Assembly (NCBI RefSeq): GCF_013093415.1
Contig: NZ_JABFBC010000001.1
Location: 1,240,001-1,304,000 of the forward strand
From: Halovulum dunhuangense
GTDB lineage: Bacteria; Pseudomonadota; Alphaproteobacteria; Rhodobacterales; Rhodobacteraceae
Length of the DNA: 64,000 nt
Reading direction: 5' to 3'
The position numbers were made by a program, and so were the translations under genes. Shown here in pieces: positions 55,375-64,000 of the stretch. Below the pieces are notes generated by a model. That model searched no databases. It was not told the origin of the DNA and was given only the letters and a program-made list of their open reading frames with translations. Numbering within the stretch: the first letter of the stretch is position 1; the number at the start of each line of letters is the position of its first letter.

Positions 55375-56946
55375 ATGTTACAGCGTCTCAAGAATAGTCT
55401 TGCTGCAACCGCGCTATCACTTTGCATGGTGTTGCCCGCCTATGCGCAGGACAGCCGGCCCGACCTTACCGTGGCCGTCAATTCGTTGCCTGGATCCCTC
55501 GAGGGGATCGAGGAAATGGGCAACGTCGCTGTTCGGATTACCTATTCCGTCTTCGACAGCCTGATCCGTCGCGACTTTCTTGCCGATGGTTCGGGCACCG
55601 CGTCGAAGCTGGTGCCCGGCCTTGCCGAAAGCTGGACCCGCATCGACGACCGCACCCTGGAGCTCAAGCTGCGCGAGGGCGTCAAGTTCCACGATGGATC
55701 CGAGCTGACCTCGGACGACGTCGTCTTCAGCTTCAACGCCGGTCGCGGCCATGGTCACGACCCGCTGATCGGTGCCGCGAACCGCTTCATGCTGACGATC
55801 AGCCATATCGAGCCCGTGGACAAATACACCGTGCGCGTCGTTTCCAAGGAGCCCGACGTGCTGCTTGAACAGCGGCTGGCCGGATACGCCTTCTGGGTCG
55901 TCGAGAACCGGTCCTACATGCTGCAAGGCAAGGATGCCTTCGCGCGGAACCCCGTTGGTACCGGTCCGTTCAAGATGGCCGAATGGGTCGACGGCGAATA
56001 CATCCGCCTCGAGGCGCATGACGACTATTTCGGCGGCCGTCCGACGGCGAAATCGGTCACCTTCGTCGAGGTTCCGGAGGTTTCGGCCCGGATCGCAGGC
56101 CTCGTGTCAGAGGAATACGACATCGCCGTGAACATCCCGCCGGACCAGGTGCCGACGATCGAATCCTACGAGGATCTCAAGGTCGAGCAGATCGTTCTCG
56201 ACAACACCCACATGCTGGTCTTCTACACCGATGGCCCGACCGCGCTGAAGGAGGTCCGGCAGGCCCTGTCCCTGGCGATCGACCGCGACCTGCTGCGCGA
56301 GGCGCTTTGGGGCGGCAAGAACTATACCCCGAACGGCCACCAGCTGCCGTCCTACGAGATGTACATCGAGGACTACCCGGCCTTCGAATACAATCCCGAG
56401 AAGGCACGCGAGATCCTTGCCGCGTCGGATTACGCCGGCGAGGAGATCGTCTACAAGCTGCCGCTCAACTATTACCTGCTGAGCCTCGAGGCCGCGCAGG
56501 CCATGCAGCAGATGTGGCGGGACGTGGGGCTCAACGTGACGCTGCAGCCGGTCGAGAACTCGAGCCAGGTCAACGATCCGAACGGCACGGTGCATATCCG
56601 CGCCTGGTCGAACACTCACCGCATCCCCGATCCCCTGGGCAGCTTCGTGCCGCAATGGGGCATCGACAGCTGGGTACAGCGCAACCGCGATCTCGCGTCG
56701 CGCAGCTGGGACGCGCCGCAGGAATTCAACGACCTGTTGCAGACGATCGTCGCCTCGACCGATTGGGACGAGCGCCAGCAGGCCTATCGCGACGCGCTGG
56801 ACATCTGGATGGACGAGGCGCCCGGGACGATGCTGTACAACCCGCTCGAGACCTATGCGATGCGGGCCGACATCGGCTGGAAGCCCTACGGTCTCTATTA
56901 CATGGACCTGCGTCCCTACAACCTGACCTTCGGCCTGACCCAATAA
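55375..56946 (+). CDS. ABC transporter substrate-binding protein, peptide/opine type (SBP_bac_5)
   Basis: Periplasmic binding protein of 523 residues with a signal peptide (LAATALSLCMVLPAYAQ). The SBP_bac_5 layout is clear: LVPGLAESWTRIDDRTLELK, LREGVKFHDGSELTSDDVVF, NPVGTGPFKMAEW, then VRQALSLAIDRDLLREALW. The family binds oligopeptides, dipeptides, nickel, opines, sugars or glycerophosphodiester-like compounds. The downstream phosphodiesterase favours a phosphorylated ligand. GGAG lies 6 bases before the ATG. It is the first gene of a seven-gene operon, followed by an attenuator-like hairpin. Confidence 0.93.
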   Translation: MLQRLKNSLAATALSLCMVLPAYAQDSRPDLTVAVNSLPGSLEGIEEMGNVAVRITYSVFDSLIRRDFLADGSGTASKLVPGLAESWTRIDDRTLELKLREGVKFHDGSELTSDDVVFSFNAGRGHGHDPLIGAANRFMLTISHIEPVDKYTVRVVSKEPDVLLEQRLAGYAFWVVENRSYMLQGKDAFARNPVGTGPFKMAEWVDGEYIRLEAHDDYFGGRPTAKSVTFVEVPEVSARIAGLVSEEYDIAVNIPPDQVPTIESYEDLKVEQIVLDNTHMLVFYTDGPTALKEVRQALSLAIDRDLLREALWGGKNYTPNGHQLPSYEMYIEDYPAFEYNPEKAREILAASDYAGEEIVYKLPLNYYLLSLEAAQAMQQMWRDVGLNVTLQPVENSSQVNDPNGTVHIRAWSNTHRIPDPLGSFVPQWGIDSWVQRNRDLASRSWDAPQEFNDLLQTIVASTDWDERQQAYRDALDIWMDEAPGTMLYNPLETYAMRADIGWKPYGLYYMDLRPYNLTFGLTQ

Positions 56947-56957
56947 GGCCCGCACCA

Positions 56958-56982
56958 GGCCCCGGCGCATGGCGCCGGGGCC
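56958..56982 (+). terminator. Hairpin/attenuator after the binding-protein gene
   Basis: An 11-bp perfect stem (GGCCCCGGCGC, loop ATG, then its complement) starts 12 bases after the stop codon and has no T run. Such hairpins protect the binding-protein mRNA and lower expression of the downstream ABC genes. Confidence 0.7.
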
Positions 56983-57014
56983 GTTCCCCGATGATATTCG
57001 AGGACCCTGCGCCC

Positions 57015-57992
57015 ATGTTGTTGAGCCTCAACGCCCTGAACGTCGTCATCGACCGCCCGCACAGGGATCCGGTCATTCCGGTGCGCGGCGTATCGCTGCA
57101 CCTCGAGGCCGGCGAGACGCTGGCACTGGTCGGCGAGTCCGGCTGCGGCAAGTCGATGACCTGTCTCGCGATCGCCGGGCTCCTGCCGAAGCGCGGACGC
57201 GTTGCCGGCGGCGCCATCGTGCTGGATGGCAAGGACCTCTCCACCCTGTCGCCGCGCGAAGCCGGCCGCCACCGTCGTGCCATCCTGGCCAGCGTGTTCC
57301 AGGACGCGACCGGCGGGCTCAACCCGGTCCGCAGCATCGGCTGGCAGGTGGCCGAGGCCGTGCGCCTGCGTTCCGGCGCGACCCGGTCCGAGGCGCAGGC
57401 CGAGGCAGTCCGGCTGCTGGGGCGCGTTGGCCTGCCCAATCCCGAAAGGCGGGCGCGGGAATTCCCGCACCAGTTTTCCGGCGGGATGAACCAGCGCGCG
57501 ATGATCGCGCTGGCTATCGCGGGGCAGCCCAGGCTTCTGATCGCCGACGAGGCGACCACCGCGCTCGATGTAACGCTGCAGGCACAAATCCTCGACCTCA
57601 TCGCCGATCTGCGCACGAGCCTCGGAATGGGAGTGCTGTTCGTGACGCACGACCTCGGCCTCGTGGCTCAGCACGCGGACCGGGTCTGCGTGATGTATGC
57701 CGGCAGCATCGCGGAAACCGCCGCGACAGCGGCCCTGTTCTCGCACCCGCGGCACCCCTACACCAGGGGCTTGCTGGCGTCCTTGCCGGACCCGTCCGGC
57801 CGCCGCGCGCGGTTGCAGGGCATCGAGGGGACCGTGCCGCCCATCGACGCGCTGCCGCCGGGCTGCGCCTTTGCGCCGCGCTGCCCCCGCGCCTCGAATG
57901 TCTGTGCCGAGCTGGTGCCCGAGCCTTTCGACGGCCGTGCCTGCCATCACCCGCTGGTGTCCGAGGTCATCCGCCAGGAGGAACCCGCATGA
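57015..57992 (+). CDS. Dipeptide/oligopeptide-type ABC transporter ATP-binding protein 1 (DppD/OppD-like)
   Basis: ATPase of 325 residues. Walker A GESGCGKS near residue 44, signature FSGGMNQRAMIALAIA with R-rich Q-loop context, Walker B LLIADEATTALD and H-loop VTHDLG are all present. The C-terminal oligopeptide-family extension, with cysteine-containing FAPRCPRASNVC, is typical of OppD/DppD. ATG 57015 has GAGGA 10 bases upstream; ATG 56991 is in the same frame and possible. It overlaps the next gene by 4 bases. Confidence 0.93.
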   Translation: MLLSLNALNVVIDRPHRDPVIPVRGVSLHLEAGETLALVGESGCGKSMTCLAIAGLLPKRGRVAGGAIVLDGKDLSTLSPREAGRHRRAILASVFQDATGGLNPVRSIGWQVAEAVRLRSGATRSEAQAEAVRLLGRVGLPNPERRAREFPHQFSGGMNQRAMIALAIAGQPRLLIADEATTALDVTLQAQILDLIADLRTSLGMGVLFVTHDLGLVAQHADRVCVMYAGSIAETAATAALFSHPRHPYTRGLLASLPDPSGRRARLQGIEGTVPPIDALPPGCAFAPRCPRASNVCAELVPEPFDGRACHHPLVSEVIRQEEPA

Positions 57993-58957
57993 CCGCTCTG
58001 CTAAAGGCACGCGGCCTGCGCAAGACCTATGCCACGCGCCGGGGCGGGTTCATGCGCGCGCCAACCCGCTTTGCCGCGGTCGATGGTGTCGACGTTACGC
58101 TCCTGCGGGGGCGCACACTTGGAATTCTCGGTGAATCCGGTTGCGGCAAGTCCACGCTGGCACGGCTTGTGCTGGGGCTGGCAGAGCCCGACGCCGGCAC
58201 GGTCAACCTGGGTGGCGCAGCGATGCCCAGACCCGATACGCCGGAGTGGCGCAAGCTGCGGACCCGGCTGCAACTCGTTCAGCAGGATGCGGCCGGCGCG
58301 CTGGACCCACGGCTCCCGATCCGGGCGCAGGTGGCCGAACCGCTGGCGATACACGGCCGGGACCAGGCTGCCGCCGATGCCGTCCTGTCCTCGGTGGGCC
58401 TGAATCGCGCCATGGGCGCGCGTTTCCCGCACGAGCTTTCGGGCGGCCAGCTTCAGCGCGTGGTGATCGCGCGGGCGCTGGCACTCGACCCGGAAATCCT
58501 CGTGCTGGACGAACCGGTCTCGGCGTTGGACGTGTCGATCCAGGCGCAGATCGTGAACCTGATCGCCGATCTTCAGGCTGCGCGCGGGCTTGCCTACCTG
58601 TTCGTCAGCCATGACGTGAACGTCGTGCGCCACGTCTCCGACCGGATCGCGGTGATGTATCTGGGCCGCGTGGTCGAGGAGGCCCCGGCCGCCGCCTTCG
58701 GCGAGCGGGCGCGCCATCCCTACACCCGGGCGCTGCTGTCATCCGTCCCGGTGCCGGACCCCGCCCACCGGCGCGCCGGCGTCCCGCGCATCGGCGACCC
58801 GCCCGACCCCTCGGCGCCTCCGGGTGGCTGTCGCTTCCACCCGCGCTGCCCCCATGCGACCGATCTCTGCCGCGCCGAGGTGCCGCCCTTGCGCAGCCTG
58901 TCGGCTGGCCACGCCGCCGCCTGCCACCGGATAGAGGAAATCACCAAATGCGCCTGA
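57989..58957 (+). CDS. Dipeptide/oligopeptide-type ABC transporter ATP-binding protein 2 (DppF/OppF-like)
   Basis: ATPase of 322 residues, the partner of the preceding one. Walker A GESGCGKST near 49, signature LSGGQLQRVVIARALA, Walker B ILVLDEPVSALD and H-loop SHDVNV are intact. The C-terminal extension contains HPRCPHATDLC and ends KC-A. AGGAGG lies ahead of ATG 57989, which overlaps the upstream stop. It overlaps the permease gene downstream by 10 bases, so translation is coupled through the whole block. Confidence 0.93.
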   Translation: MTALLKARGLRKTYATRRGGFMRAPTRFAAVDGVDVTLLRGRTLGILGESGCGKSTLARLVLGLAEPDAGTVNLGGAAMPRPDTPEWRKLRTRLQLVQQDAAGALDPRLPIRAQVAEPLAIHGRDQAAADAVLSSVGLNRAMGARFPHELSGGQLQRVVIARALALDPEILVLDEPVSALDVSIQAQIVNLIADLQAARGLAYLFVSHDVNVVRHVSDRIAVMYLGRVVEEAPAAAFGERARHPYTRALLSSVPVPDPAHRRAGVPRIGDPPDPSAPPGGCRFHPRCPHATDLCRAEVPPLRSLSAGHAAACHRIEEITKCA

Positions 58958-59883
58958 TCGCCGTCAAGCTGCTGCGCGCCGCGCTGACCTTGTGGCTTGT
59001 CCTGACCTTTGTCTTCTTCGTCCTGCGGCTCTCGGGCGACCCGACGACGACGCTTCTGCCCGACGACATCGACGAGCAGACGCGCGACTTCTATCGCGCG
59101 CTTTGGGGGCTGGACCGCCCGGTGTTCGAGCAATACTGGCGCTATCTCGCGGGGCTCTTGCAGGGCGATTTCGGCATCAGCTTCCGCAACAACGTCGATG
59201 CGTTCGAGCTGGTCTGGGACCGCGTGCCCAAGACGGCGCTGCTGGGCGGCACGGCGCTGGGAATGGCGCTTGTGCTCGGCATGCCGCTTGGAGTGCTCGC
59301 GGCGCTCTACCGCGACAGCTGGCTCGACCGGGTGGTGATGAGCGTCGCGGTCTTCGGCTTCTCGATGCCGAACTTCTTCCTCGGGATCCTGCTGATCCTC
59401 GTCTTCGCCATGCAGTTGCGGGTGCTGCCCTCGTCGGGGTCGGACACGATCTGGCATCTGATCCTTCCGGCCGCCACGCTGGGAACCGGCTTCGCGGCGC
59501 AGATCGCGCGCTACACGCGTTCCTCGATGATCGACGTTCTGGGCAAGCCCTACATGCGGACGGCCCGTTCCAAGGGGGCAGGGCCGGGGCGGCGGGTCAC
59601 GGCGCATGCGCTGCCCAACGCCGCGATCCCGGTGGTCACGATCCTGGGCTTCAAGGTCGGCGAGTTGCTGGGCTGGGCCGTCGTTACCGAGACCGTCTTT
59701 GCCTGGCCCGGTATCGGGCGGCTGCTGACCAGCGCCGTGGCATCGAGGGACCTGGCCGTGGTGCAGTGCATCATGATCCTGCTGGCGGTGACGATGATAG
59801 CTGCCAACATGATCGTCGACCTGATCTACGGTTGGCTCGACCCGCGCGTGCGGGTCGGCGCAAGGGCTGGGGCCAGGGCATGA
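58948..59883 (+). CDS. ABC transporter permease 1 (DppB/OppB-like)
   Basis: Inner-membrane permease of 311 residues with about six transmembrane helices. N-terminal LLRAALTLWLVLTFVFFVLR is the first helix, and a periplasmic loop with GLDRPVFEQYWRYLAGLLQGDFG is typical of DppB. The EAA-like coupling loop is KPYMRTARSKGAGPGRRVTAHALPNAA, split here as YMRTARSKGAG and ALPNAAIPVVT. It pairs with the next gene to form the heterodimeric pore and is co-translated with the ATPases. Confidence 0.93.
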   Translation: MRLIAVKLLRAALTLWLVLTFVFFVLRLSGDPTTTLLPDDIDEQTRDFYRALWGLDRPVFEQYWRYLAGLLQGDFGISFRNNVDAFELVWDRVPKTALLGGTALGMALVLGMPLGVLAALYRDSWLDRVVMSVAVFGFSMPNFFLGILLILVFAMQLRVLPSSGSDTIWHLILPAATLGTGFAAQIARYTRSSMIDVLGKPYMRTARSKGAGPGRRVTAHALPNAAIPVVTILGFKVGELLGWAVVTETVFAWPGIGRLLTSAVASRDLAVVQCIMILLAVTMIAANMIVDLIYGWLDPRVRVGARAGARA

Positions 59884-60767
59884 GCGTCGCACAGGAGCCG
59901 CTGGTCACCGGGCGCCGCTGGCGCGTCCTGACCTTCCTTGCCCGCACCCCCACGGCCGTCACCCTTGCGCTGGCCTGGATGACCCTCATGGCCCTGGTCA
60001 TGGTGTTTGCGCAGGTGATCCAGCCCTACGCCTTCGATCAGGTGAACCTGATGGCCCGCATGGCCCCGCCGCAGCCGCTGGAAGGCGCCACATGGGCGCA
60101 TCCGCTGGGGACGGACACACTGGGTCGGGACCTGATGTCGCGGCTGCTGGTGGCGACGCAGACCTCGCTGCTGCTGGCGGCGCTGGGCACATGCCTCGGT
60201 GCGGTCATGGGCGTGGCTCTGGGCTTCTGGGCGGCGCACAGGGGCGGCATCTGGGACGAGATCGTGATGGGCGCGGTAGATTTCCAGGCCGCGATGCCGT
60301 GGTTCATCATCGCGCTCGCGATCCTCGCCTTCATGGGCAATTCGATGCCCGTGTTCCTGCTGATCATGGCGCTCTACGGCTGGGAGACATATGCCCGCAT
60401 TACCCGGGGGCTGGTGCTGTCGGCACGCGAACAGGGCTATGCGCAGGCGGTCCGCGCGCTGGGCGCACCGCCGCGCTGGGTCTATGTCCGGCACATCCTG
60501 CCCAACATTGCCGGTCCGCTGCTGGTGCAGCTTACGATAAACTTCCCCTCGACCATCCTCTTCGAGACATCGCTGTCCTTCCTGGGGCTGGGCATCCGCC
60601 CGCCCATGACCTCGCTCGGCCAGTTGCTGGGCGAGGGGCGCGACTATCTCATCAGCGCCTGGTGGCTCGCCGTGGTGCCTGGGATGACGATCTTCTTCAC
60701 CACCCTGTCCATGTCGATCCTCGGCGACTGGCTGCGCGCCCGGCTCGACCCATCACTGGAGACCTGA
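59880..60767 (+). CDS. ABC transporter permease 2 (DppC/OppC-like)
   Basis: Permease of 295 residues. The N-terminal cytoplasmic stretch and single helix (TAVTLALAWMTLMALVMVFA) precede HPLGTDTLGRDLMSRLL, the hallmark of DppC/OppC. The coupling loop reads QAVRALGAPPRWVYVRHILP, then FLGLGIRPPMTSLG. Start ATG 59880 overlaps the upstream stop by 4 bases. It completes the SBP-ATPase-ATPase-permease-permease transporter. Confidence 0.93.
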   Translation: MSVAQEPLVTGRRWRVLTFLARTPTAVTLALAWMTLMALVMVFAQVIQPYAFDQVNLMARMAPPQPLEGATWAHPLGTDTLGRDLMSRLLVATQTSLLLAALGTCLGAVMGVALGFWAAHRGGIWDEIVMGAVDFQAAMPWFIIALAILAFMGNSMPVFLLIMALYGWETYARITRGLVLSAREQGYAQAVRALGAPPRWVYVRHILPNIAGPLLVQLTINFPSTILFETSLSFLGLGIRPPMTSLGQLLGEGRDYLISAWWLAVVPGMTIFFTTLSMSILGDWLRARLDPSLET

Positions 60768-60769
60768 CC

Positions 60770-61708
60770 ATGCCCGACCGGATCATCGCCTGCGGCTTCA
60801 ACACAGGCGCCGCCGAAGGCGACCTCGAACGCCTTGCGAAACGCCTTGCCCACATGGAGGCGATAGGCTGCACCGGTGCCGAAATCACCGCCGTGGGCCT
60901 CGACGCCGTGATCTCCTGCCGGATGCTGCCGGATCGCGTGGCCCGGATCCGCGAGATCATGGCACGTCACGATCTGGCCTATTCCATGCATGCGCCCATC
61001 GCGATCAACCTGATGGACGAGGCGCACGCCGACCTGATGCAGCGCGCAGCGATCGTGTCGATGGAACTTGCGGCCGAGATCGGGGCGCGCGTCGTCGTGC
61101 TGCATCCCGGGCGTTGCCACCCGAAGGACCATGTGGACCGGCTGGACATGCTGCAGGCCTTCGAGATGGCGCAGCTGGGTCCGGTTGCGGACCGCGCCGC
61201 CAGCCTCGGGGTGCAGATTGCCTATGAGAACATCTCGCCCAACCGCCGTGTCGTCGCCGGGGAAGAAACGTCCTATTCCCTCGACCCGCGCGCGCTGGCG
61301 AACTTCCTGTCGCGTCTTGACCATCCGGCCGTGATGGCCTGTCTCGACATCAGCCACGCGCAGCAGGGTGCGGGGCTGTGGGGCTTCGACATGCTAGGCG
61401 CCTGCGAGGCGCTCGCCCCCTGGATCGGCCATATCCATTTCAGCGACAGCACCGGGGTCGCGGCCACGTTCCCGTGGACCCATGATGGCGAGCGGCATTT
61501 CTTCGGCGTGGGCGACATGCACGCGCCGCAGGGCCTGGGCGCGGTGGACTTCGCGGCGCTGGGCCGTCGGCTGCGTGTCCGCCCCGGGACGCGCATCGCA
61601 ATCGAGATCAAGCGCAACTTCCTTGCCCATGCCGAGCAGGAGACGCTGGTCGCGGCCCGGAACTTCGCGGAACGCGTCAACGCCCTGCCGAGCGAGGCAG
61701 CGGCATGA
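60770..61708 (+). CDS. TIM-barrel sugar isomerase/endonuclease-IV family protein
   Basis: Protein of 312 residues in the AP-endonuclease-2/xylose-isomerase-like TIM-barrel family (COG1082 type). Likely metal ligands sit at strand ends: E in IAYENIS, D and H in CLDISHAQQ, H in HIHFSDS, and E in AIEIKRN. Family members isomerise or epimerise sugars, cleave inositol or hydroxypyruvate derivatives, or act as endonucleases; the operon context points to a sugar or polyol metabolite released from the imported compound. The ATG lies 2 bases after the permease stop, and the 3' end overlaps the next gene by 4 bases. Confidence 0.85.
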   Translation: MPDRIIACGFNTGAAEGDLERLAKRLAHMEAIGCTGAEITAVGLDAVISCRMLPDRVARIREIMARHDLAYSMHAPIAINLMDEAHADLMQRAAIVSMELAAEIGARVVVLHPGRCHPKDHVDRLDMLQAFEMAQLGPVADRAASLGVQIAYENISPNRRVVAGEETSYSLDPRALANFLSRLDHPAVMACLDISHAQQGAGLWGFDMLGACEALAPWIGHIHFSDSTGVAATFPWTHDGERHFFGVGDMHAPQGLGAVDFAALGRRLRVRPGTRIAIEIKRNFLAHAEQETLVAARNFAERVNALPSEAAA

Positions 61709-63114
61709 CCGTGTCACGCGTCGTTCTGGTGGTCTTCGACGGGCTTCGGCCCGACATGATTGCAGGCCGGATGCCCGAACTCGAGCGTTTCGCGCACGAG
61801 GCCCTGGACTTCACGGCCGCACGCTCGGTCTTTCCGTCGCTGACGCGGGTCTGCACGACGTCGCTGGCCACCGGCTGCTGGCCCGGTGCGCATGGCATCG
61901 TCGGCAACGCATTCCACGCGCGCGCCGTCATGGCGGACCGGGCCTGCGACACATCGAATTTCGATCACCTGGTCAGGATGGAAAAGGCGCTCGGCCGCGT
62001 CATCACCAGCGACACCCTGGGCGCGGCCCTGGTGCGGCACGGCAAACGCATGGGCGCGGTGCATTGCGGCTCGGCCGGTGCGGCGTTCCTTCTCAATCCG
62101 CTGGTGGCGGACCAGCCGGGGCACTGGACCTTTTCAATCCACGGCGAACACAAGACGCGCACGCCCGAGGCGGTGCGCCGCGCGGTGGAGGCATGCGGCC
62201 CGCTGCCGGGCACGGAAATTCCCAAACTCGATGTGTGTCGCTACGCCGGACGGGTCGCCGGGGCGCTGGCGCTGGGGCCGGATGGGCCGGATGTCACCGT
62301 TGTGTGGCTGCCAGAACCCGACACGTCCTATCACTACCGAAAGATCGGCTCAGATGAGGCGTACCAGGCGATGCGCGTGGCCGATACGGTCTTCGGCGAG
62401 ATCGTTCATGCCATAAGATCGGGCCCCATGGGAGACGAGACGGCAATTGTCGCCCTGTCCGATCACGGGCAGATCGCCACGGTCGCCGAGGTCGACATCG
62501 CGACATACCTGCGCGAAGCCGGGCTACCTGCGTCGACGGAACCGGGCGATGATACCGTGCTCGCGATGACGCGTGGCGCGGCGGGCGAATTGCGCACCCT
62601 CCGCGACGACGCCGGATTGCTGTCGGCCACCGTCGACGCGCTGAACGCGCATCCCGAGATCGGGGTCGTCTTCGCCAGGGACGATCTGCCCGGAACGCTG
62701 TCGATGGATCTTGTGCACCATGTCCACGACCGCCGCCCGGACCTGTTCTATGTCATGCGCTCCGACGACCTTCCGGATCCCGCCGGATTGCCGGGTCGCC
62801 GCGCCCATGGCGGCGGTGTCCCGCTTGGCGGCGGCATGCATGGCGGGCTTCAGGAACGCGAGATGCATGTCGTCAGTCTCTGGCAGGTACCCGGCGGGCG
62901 CACCGGAAAGGACGATGCGCCCACCGCGCTTGTCGACATCGCGCCGACGGTCGCCTCGTTGCTTGGACTGCCGTTCGAGGCGCAGGGCCGCGCCCTGCCG
63001 ATCCTGGCGCCAGAGCCCGAGACGGCCGAGACCCTGCAAACCACCATTGGCCAGTCGATCCTCCTGCGCCGCCGGATCGGCGACAGGATCTATCTCGACC
63101 GATTGGCGACCTAG
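61705..63114 (+). CDS. Alkaline phosphatase superfamily phosphodiesterase (NPP-type)
   Basis: Predicted nucleotide pyrophosphatase/phosphodiesterase of 469 residues. D12 (VFDGLRPDM) is a metal ligand; T47 in FPSLTRV is the likely nucleophile, followed by TGCWPGAHGIVGN. D and H of LSDHGQ and the late His in GGGMHGGL complete the bimetal site. There is no signal peptide, so it acts in the cytoplasm after import. Family members cleave phosphodiesters and phosphonate-like compounds. It overlaps the TIM-barrel gene and ends the operon; the two enzymes probably process the transported ligand in succession. Confidence 0.87.
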   Translation: MTVSRVVLVVFDGLRPDMIAGRMPELERFAHEALDFTAARSVFPSLTRVCTTSLATGCWPGAHGIVGNAFHARAVMADRACDTSNFDHLVRMEKALGRVITSDTLGAALVRHGKRMGAVHCGSAGAAFLLNPLVADQPGHWTFSIHGEHKTRTPEAVRRAVEACGPLPGTEIPKLDVCRYAGRVAGALALGPDGPDVTVVWLPEPDTSYHYRKIGSDEAYQAMRVADTVFGEIVHAIRSGPMGDETAIVALSDHGQIATVAEVDIATYLREAGLPASTEPGDDTVLAMTRGAAGELRTLRDDAGLLSATVDALNAHPEIGVVFARDDLPGTLSMDLVHHVHDRRPDLFYVMRSDDLPDPAGLPGRRAHGGGVPLGGGMHGGLQEREMHVVSLWQVPGGRTGKDDAPTALVDIAPTVASLLGLPFEAQGRALPILAPEPETAETLQTTIGQSILLRRRIGDRIYLDRLAT

Positions 63115-63384
63115 CGCCTCGTGCGGTGGCGAAACCCGCTAGGGTAGAACGCCAAAGGCGCAGTCGTGCTTGAAAGATGGCCAAGCTGCCGGCTGCCGTT
63201 TCGCGCTACGGCCTGAGCAGTGGTGACACAGCCTTGGCCGGTCGGACCAGACGCAGATTGGGGGCCGATGCGCCTGCGGCGGCGTTCACCCGATCCTGGG
63301 CCGGCCCGTCGCTGCGGCTTTCGGCAACGACCGGGATGCGGACAGACCGGCCCCGGACAACGGCCACGGCAGGAATGGACCCGG
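63115..63384. other. Spacer after the transporter operon
   Basis: 270 bases without a supported gene between two convergent units. No clear terminator hairpin with a T run is visible behind the phosphodiesterase. The last 283 bases of the window (63718-64000) are likewise without a supported gene. Confidence 0.45.
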
Positions 63385-63717
63385 CTAGACGGTACAGTGC
63401 AGCGCAGCTTCAAGCCCGATGAATATGGCGGTCGCACTCGACAGTGCGACCGCAAGAAGGGGCCTGAGGTAAGGGTGCCAATCCGTTTCCCTGAACGATT
63501 TCACCGCCAGGATCATCGCCCAAACCAGAACGACGGCAATGATCGCCGAATTGGCCATTGTTCCGAAAACGCCCCCTATGCAGGCGCCATCCGAAAGAAC
63601 GTCCTGGCCGGAGGAATAGACGGCGAAAACAGCGATCGCGTTTTGCAGAGCACCCACGCCAAGGGCAACTATCCAGCGCATCGGCCACTCGGTGGGTCTT
63701 GTCGGTTCATCCTTCAC
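63385..63717 (-). CDS. Small membrane protein of unknown function
   Basis: Unrecognised protein of 110 residues with three hydrophobic segments (WIVALGVGALQNAIAVFAVY, GTMANSAIIAVVLVWAMILAV, LRPLLAVALSSATAIFIGLEA). A GTG at 63717 is proposed as start because GGGGAA lies 7 bases before it; GTG 63753 and ATG 63681 are also in frame. Codon use is less GC3-biased than in neighbouring genes, in line with an accessory origin. No domain name is offered. Confidence 0.6.
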   Translation of the reverse strand: MKDEPTRPTEWPMRWIVALGVGALQNAIAVFAVYSSGQDVLSDGACIGGVFGTMANSAIIAVVLVWAMILAVKSFRETDWHPYLRPLLAVALSSATAIFIGLEAALHCTV

Positions 63718-64000
63718 GGCGATGTTCCCCAACTGGCGATCTGCCGCTGGCACGCAACAAGACTGATCTTGCGTATTCCGAAAATCCTAGATGCCCGATG
63801 CGGCCACGTCCAGCGTAGTGAATGGCCATTTGCTGCGGGACGTAACGACGTCCGCTCCGACCGGGTGGCGCCAGCACCGCGTGGGCTGAAAGCCGGCACC
63901 CTGCGGCCATCCATACGCCGTGCAGGCAAGAAGGCTGCGAACCTAGGCGCGGATCCCTCGCACTCTCGCTGGCCGCGACCGAACAGGATGGCCCGCGCCA

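Noticed and set aside
1..64000. CRISPR arrays, rRNA operons, intact insertion sequences
   Set aside because: No regularly spaced repeats, no rRNA sequence and no transposase frame with flanking inverted repeats were seen.

Overview
The window reads as a chromosomal segment of a high-GC alphaproteobacterium, almost certainly a member of the Rhodobacteraceae. The grounds are the ftsZ-lpxC-bamD-recN order, the cobS/cobT cobaltochelatase pair, a ChrR-type zinc anti-sigma factor, and a trgA/trgB/cysK locus of the kind described in Rhodobacter sphaeroides. No rRNA, CRISPR array or intact insertion sequence was seen. There is one tRNA (Ser, GGA anticodon).

Layout. 0-6 kb holds cell division and envelope genes (ftsZ, lpxC, bamD, recN) and an L,D-transpeptidase. 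6-21 kb is a mixed housekeeping stretch: FAD-linked D-lactate/glycolate-type oxidase, thioesterase, ClC chloride channel, DUF427 protein, Xaa-Pro aminopeptidase, cobT and cobS, a J-domain protein, BolA, gatB and pepN. 21-34 kb holds a PPP-type phosphatase, a lipoprotein, a cryptochrome/photolyase, malate synthase G with a GlcG-like protein, a tandem pair of unrecognised secreted paralogues (the second has an in-frame amber codon) followed by an outer-membrane beta-barrel protein, a class V aminotransferase, two tandem sulfotransferases, acuI and a class I glutamine amidotransferase.

34.5-45.7 kb is the most coherent block. A plus-strand run (CPD photolyase, flavin amine oxidase-like protein, DUF1365 protein, cyclopropane-fatty-acid-synthase-like methyltransferase, TrgA, GPH-type transporter) converges on a minus-strand run (chrR, DUF6134 protein, SDR). 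trgB, cysK and alaX then follow on the plus strand. The content matches the singlet-oxygen (RpoE-ChrR) response and tellurite-resistance loci of R. sphaeroides, but the sigma factor gene normally beside chrR is missing here.

Downstream of the tRNA-Ser (46.5 kb) the sequence becomes accessory. There are hsdM fragments in permuted order, gene-poor spacers, a PLP decarboxylase, a small exported protein, a second cysteine-synthase-like gene, a divergent winged-helix/TPR regulator and a nitronate monooxygenase. The last 8 kb is a compact seven-gene operon: a dipeptide-type ABC transporter, a TIM-barrel isomerase-like protein and a nucleotide-pyrophosphatase-type phosphodiesterase. It probably imports and hydrolyses an organophosphate ester.

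Many true starts differ from the longest open frame. They were chosen by ribosome-binding site and family N-terminus. Family names and homologue statements come from reading the sequence and from memory; no database search was run.
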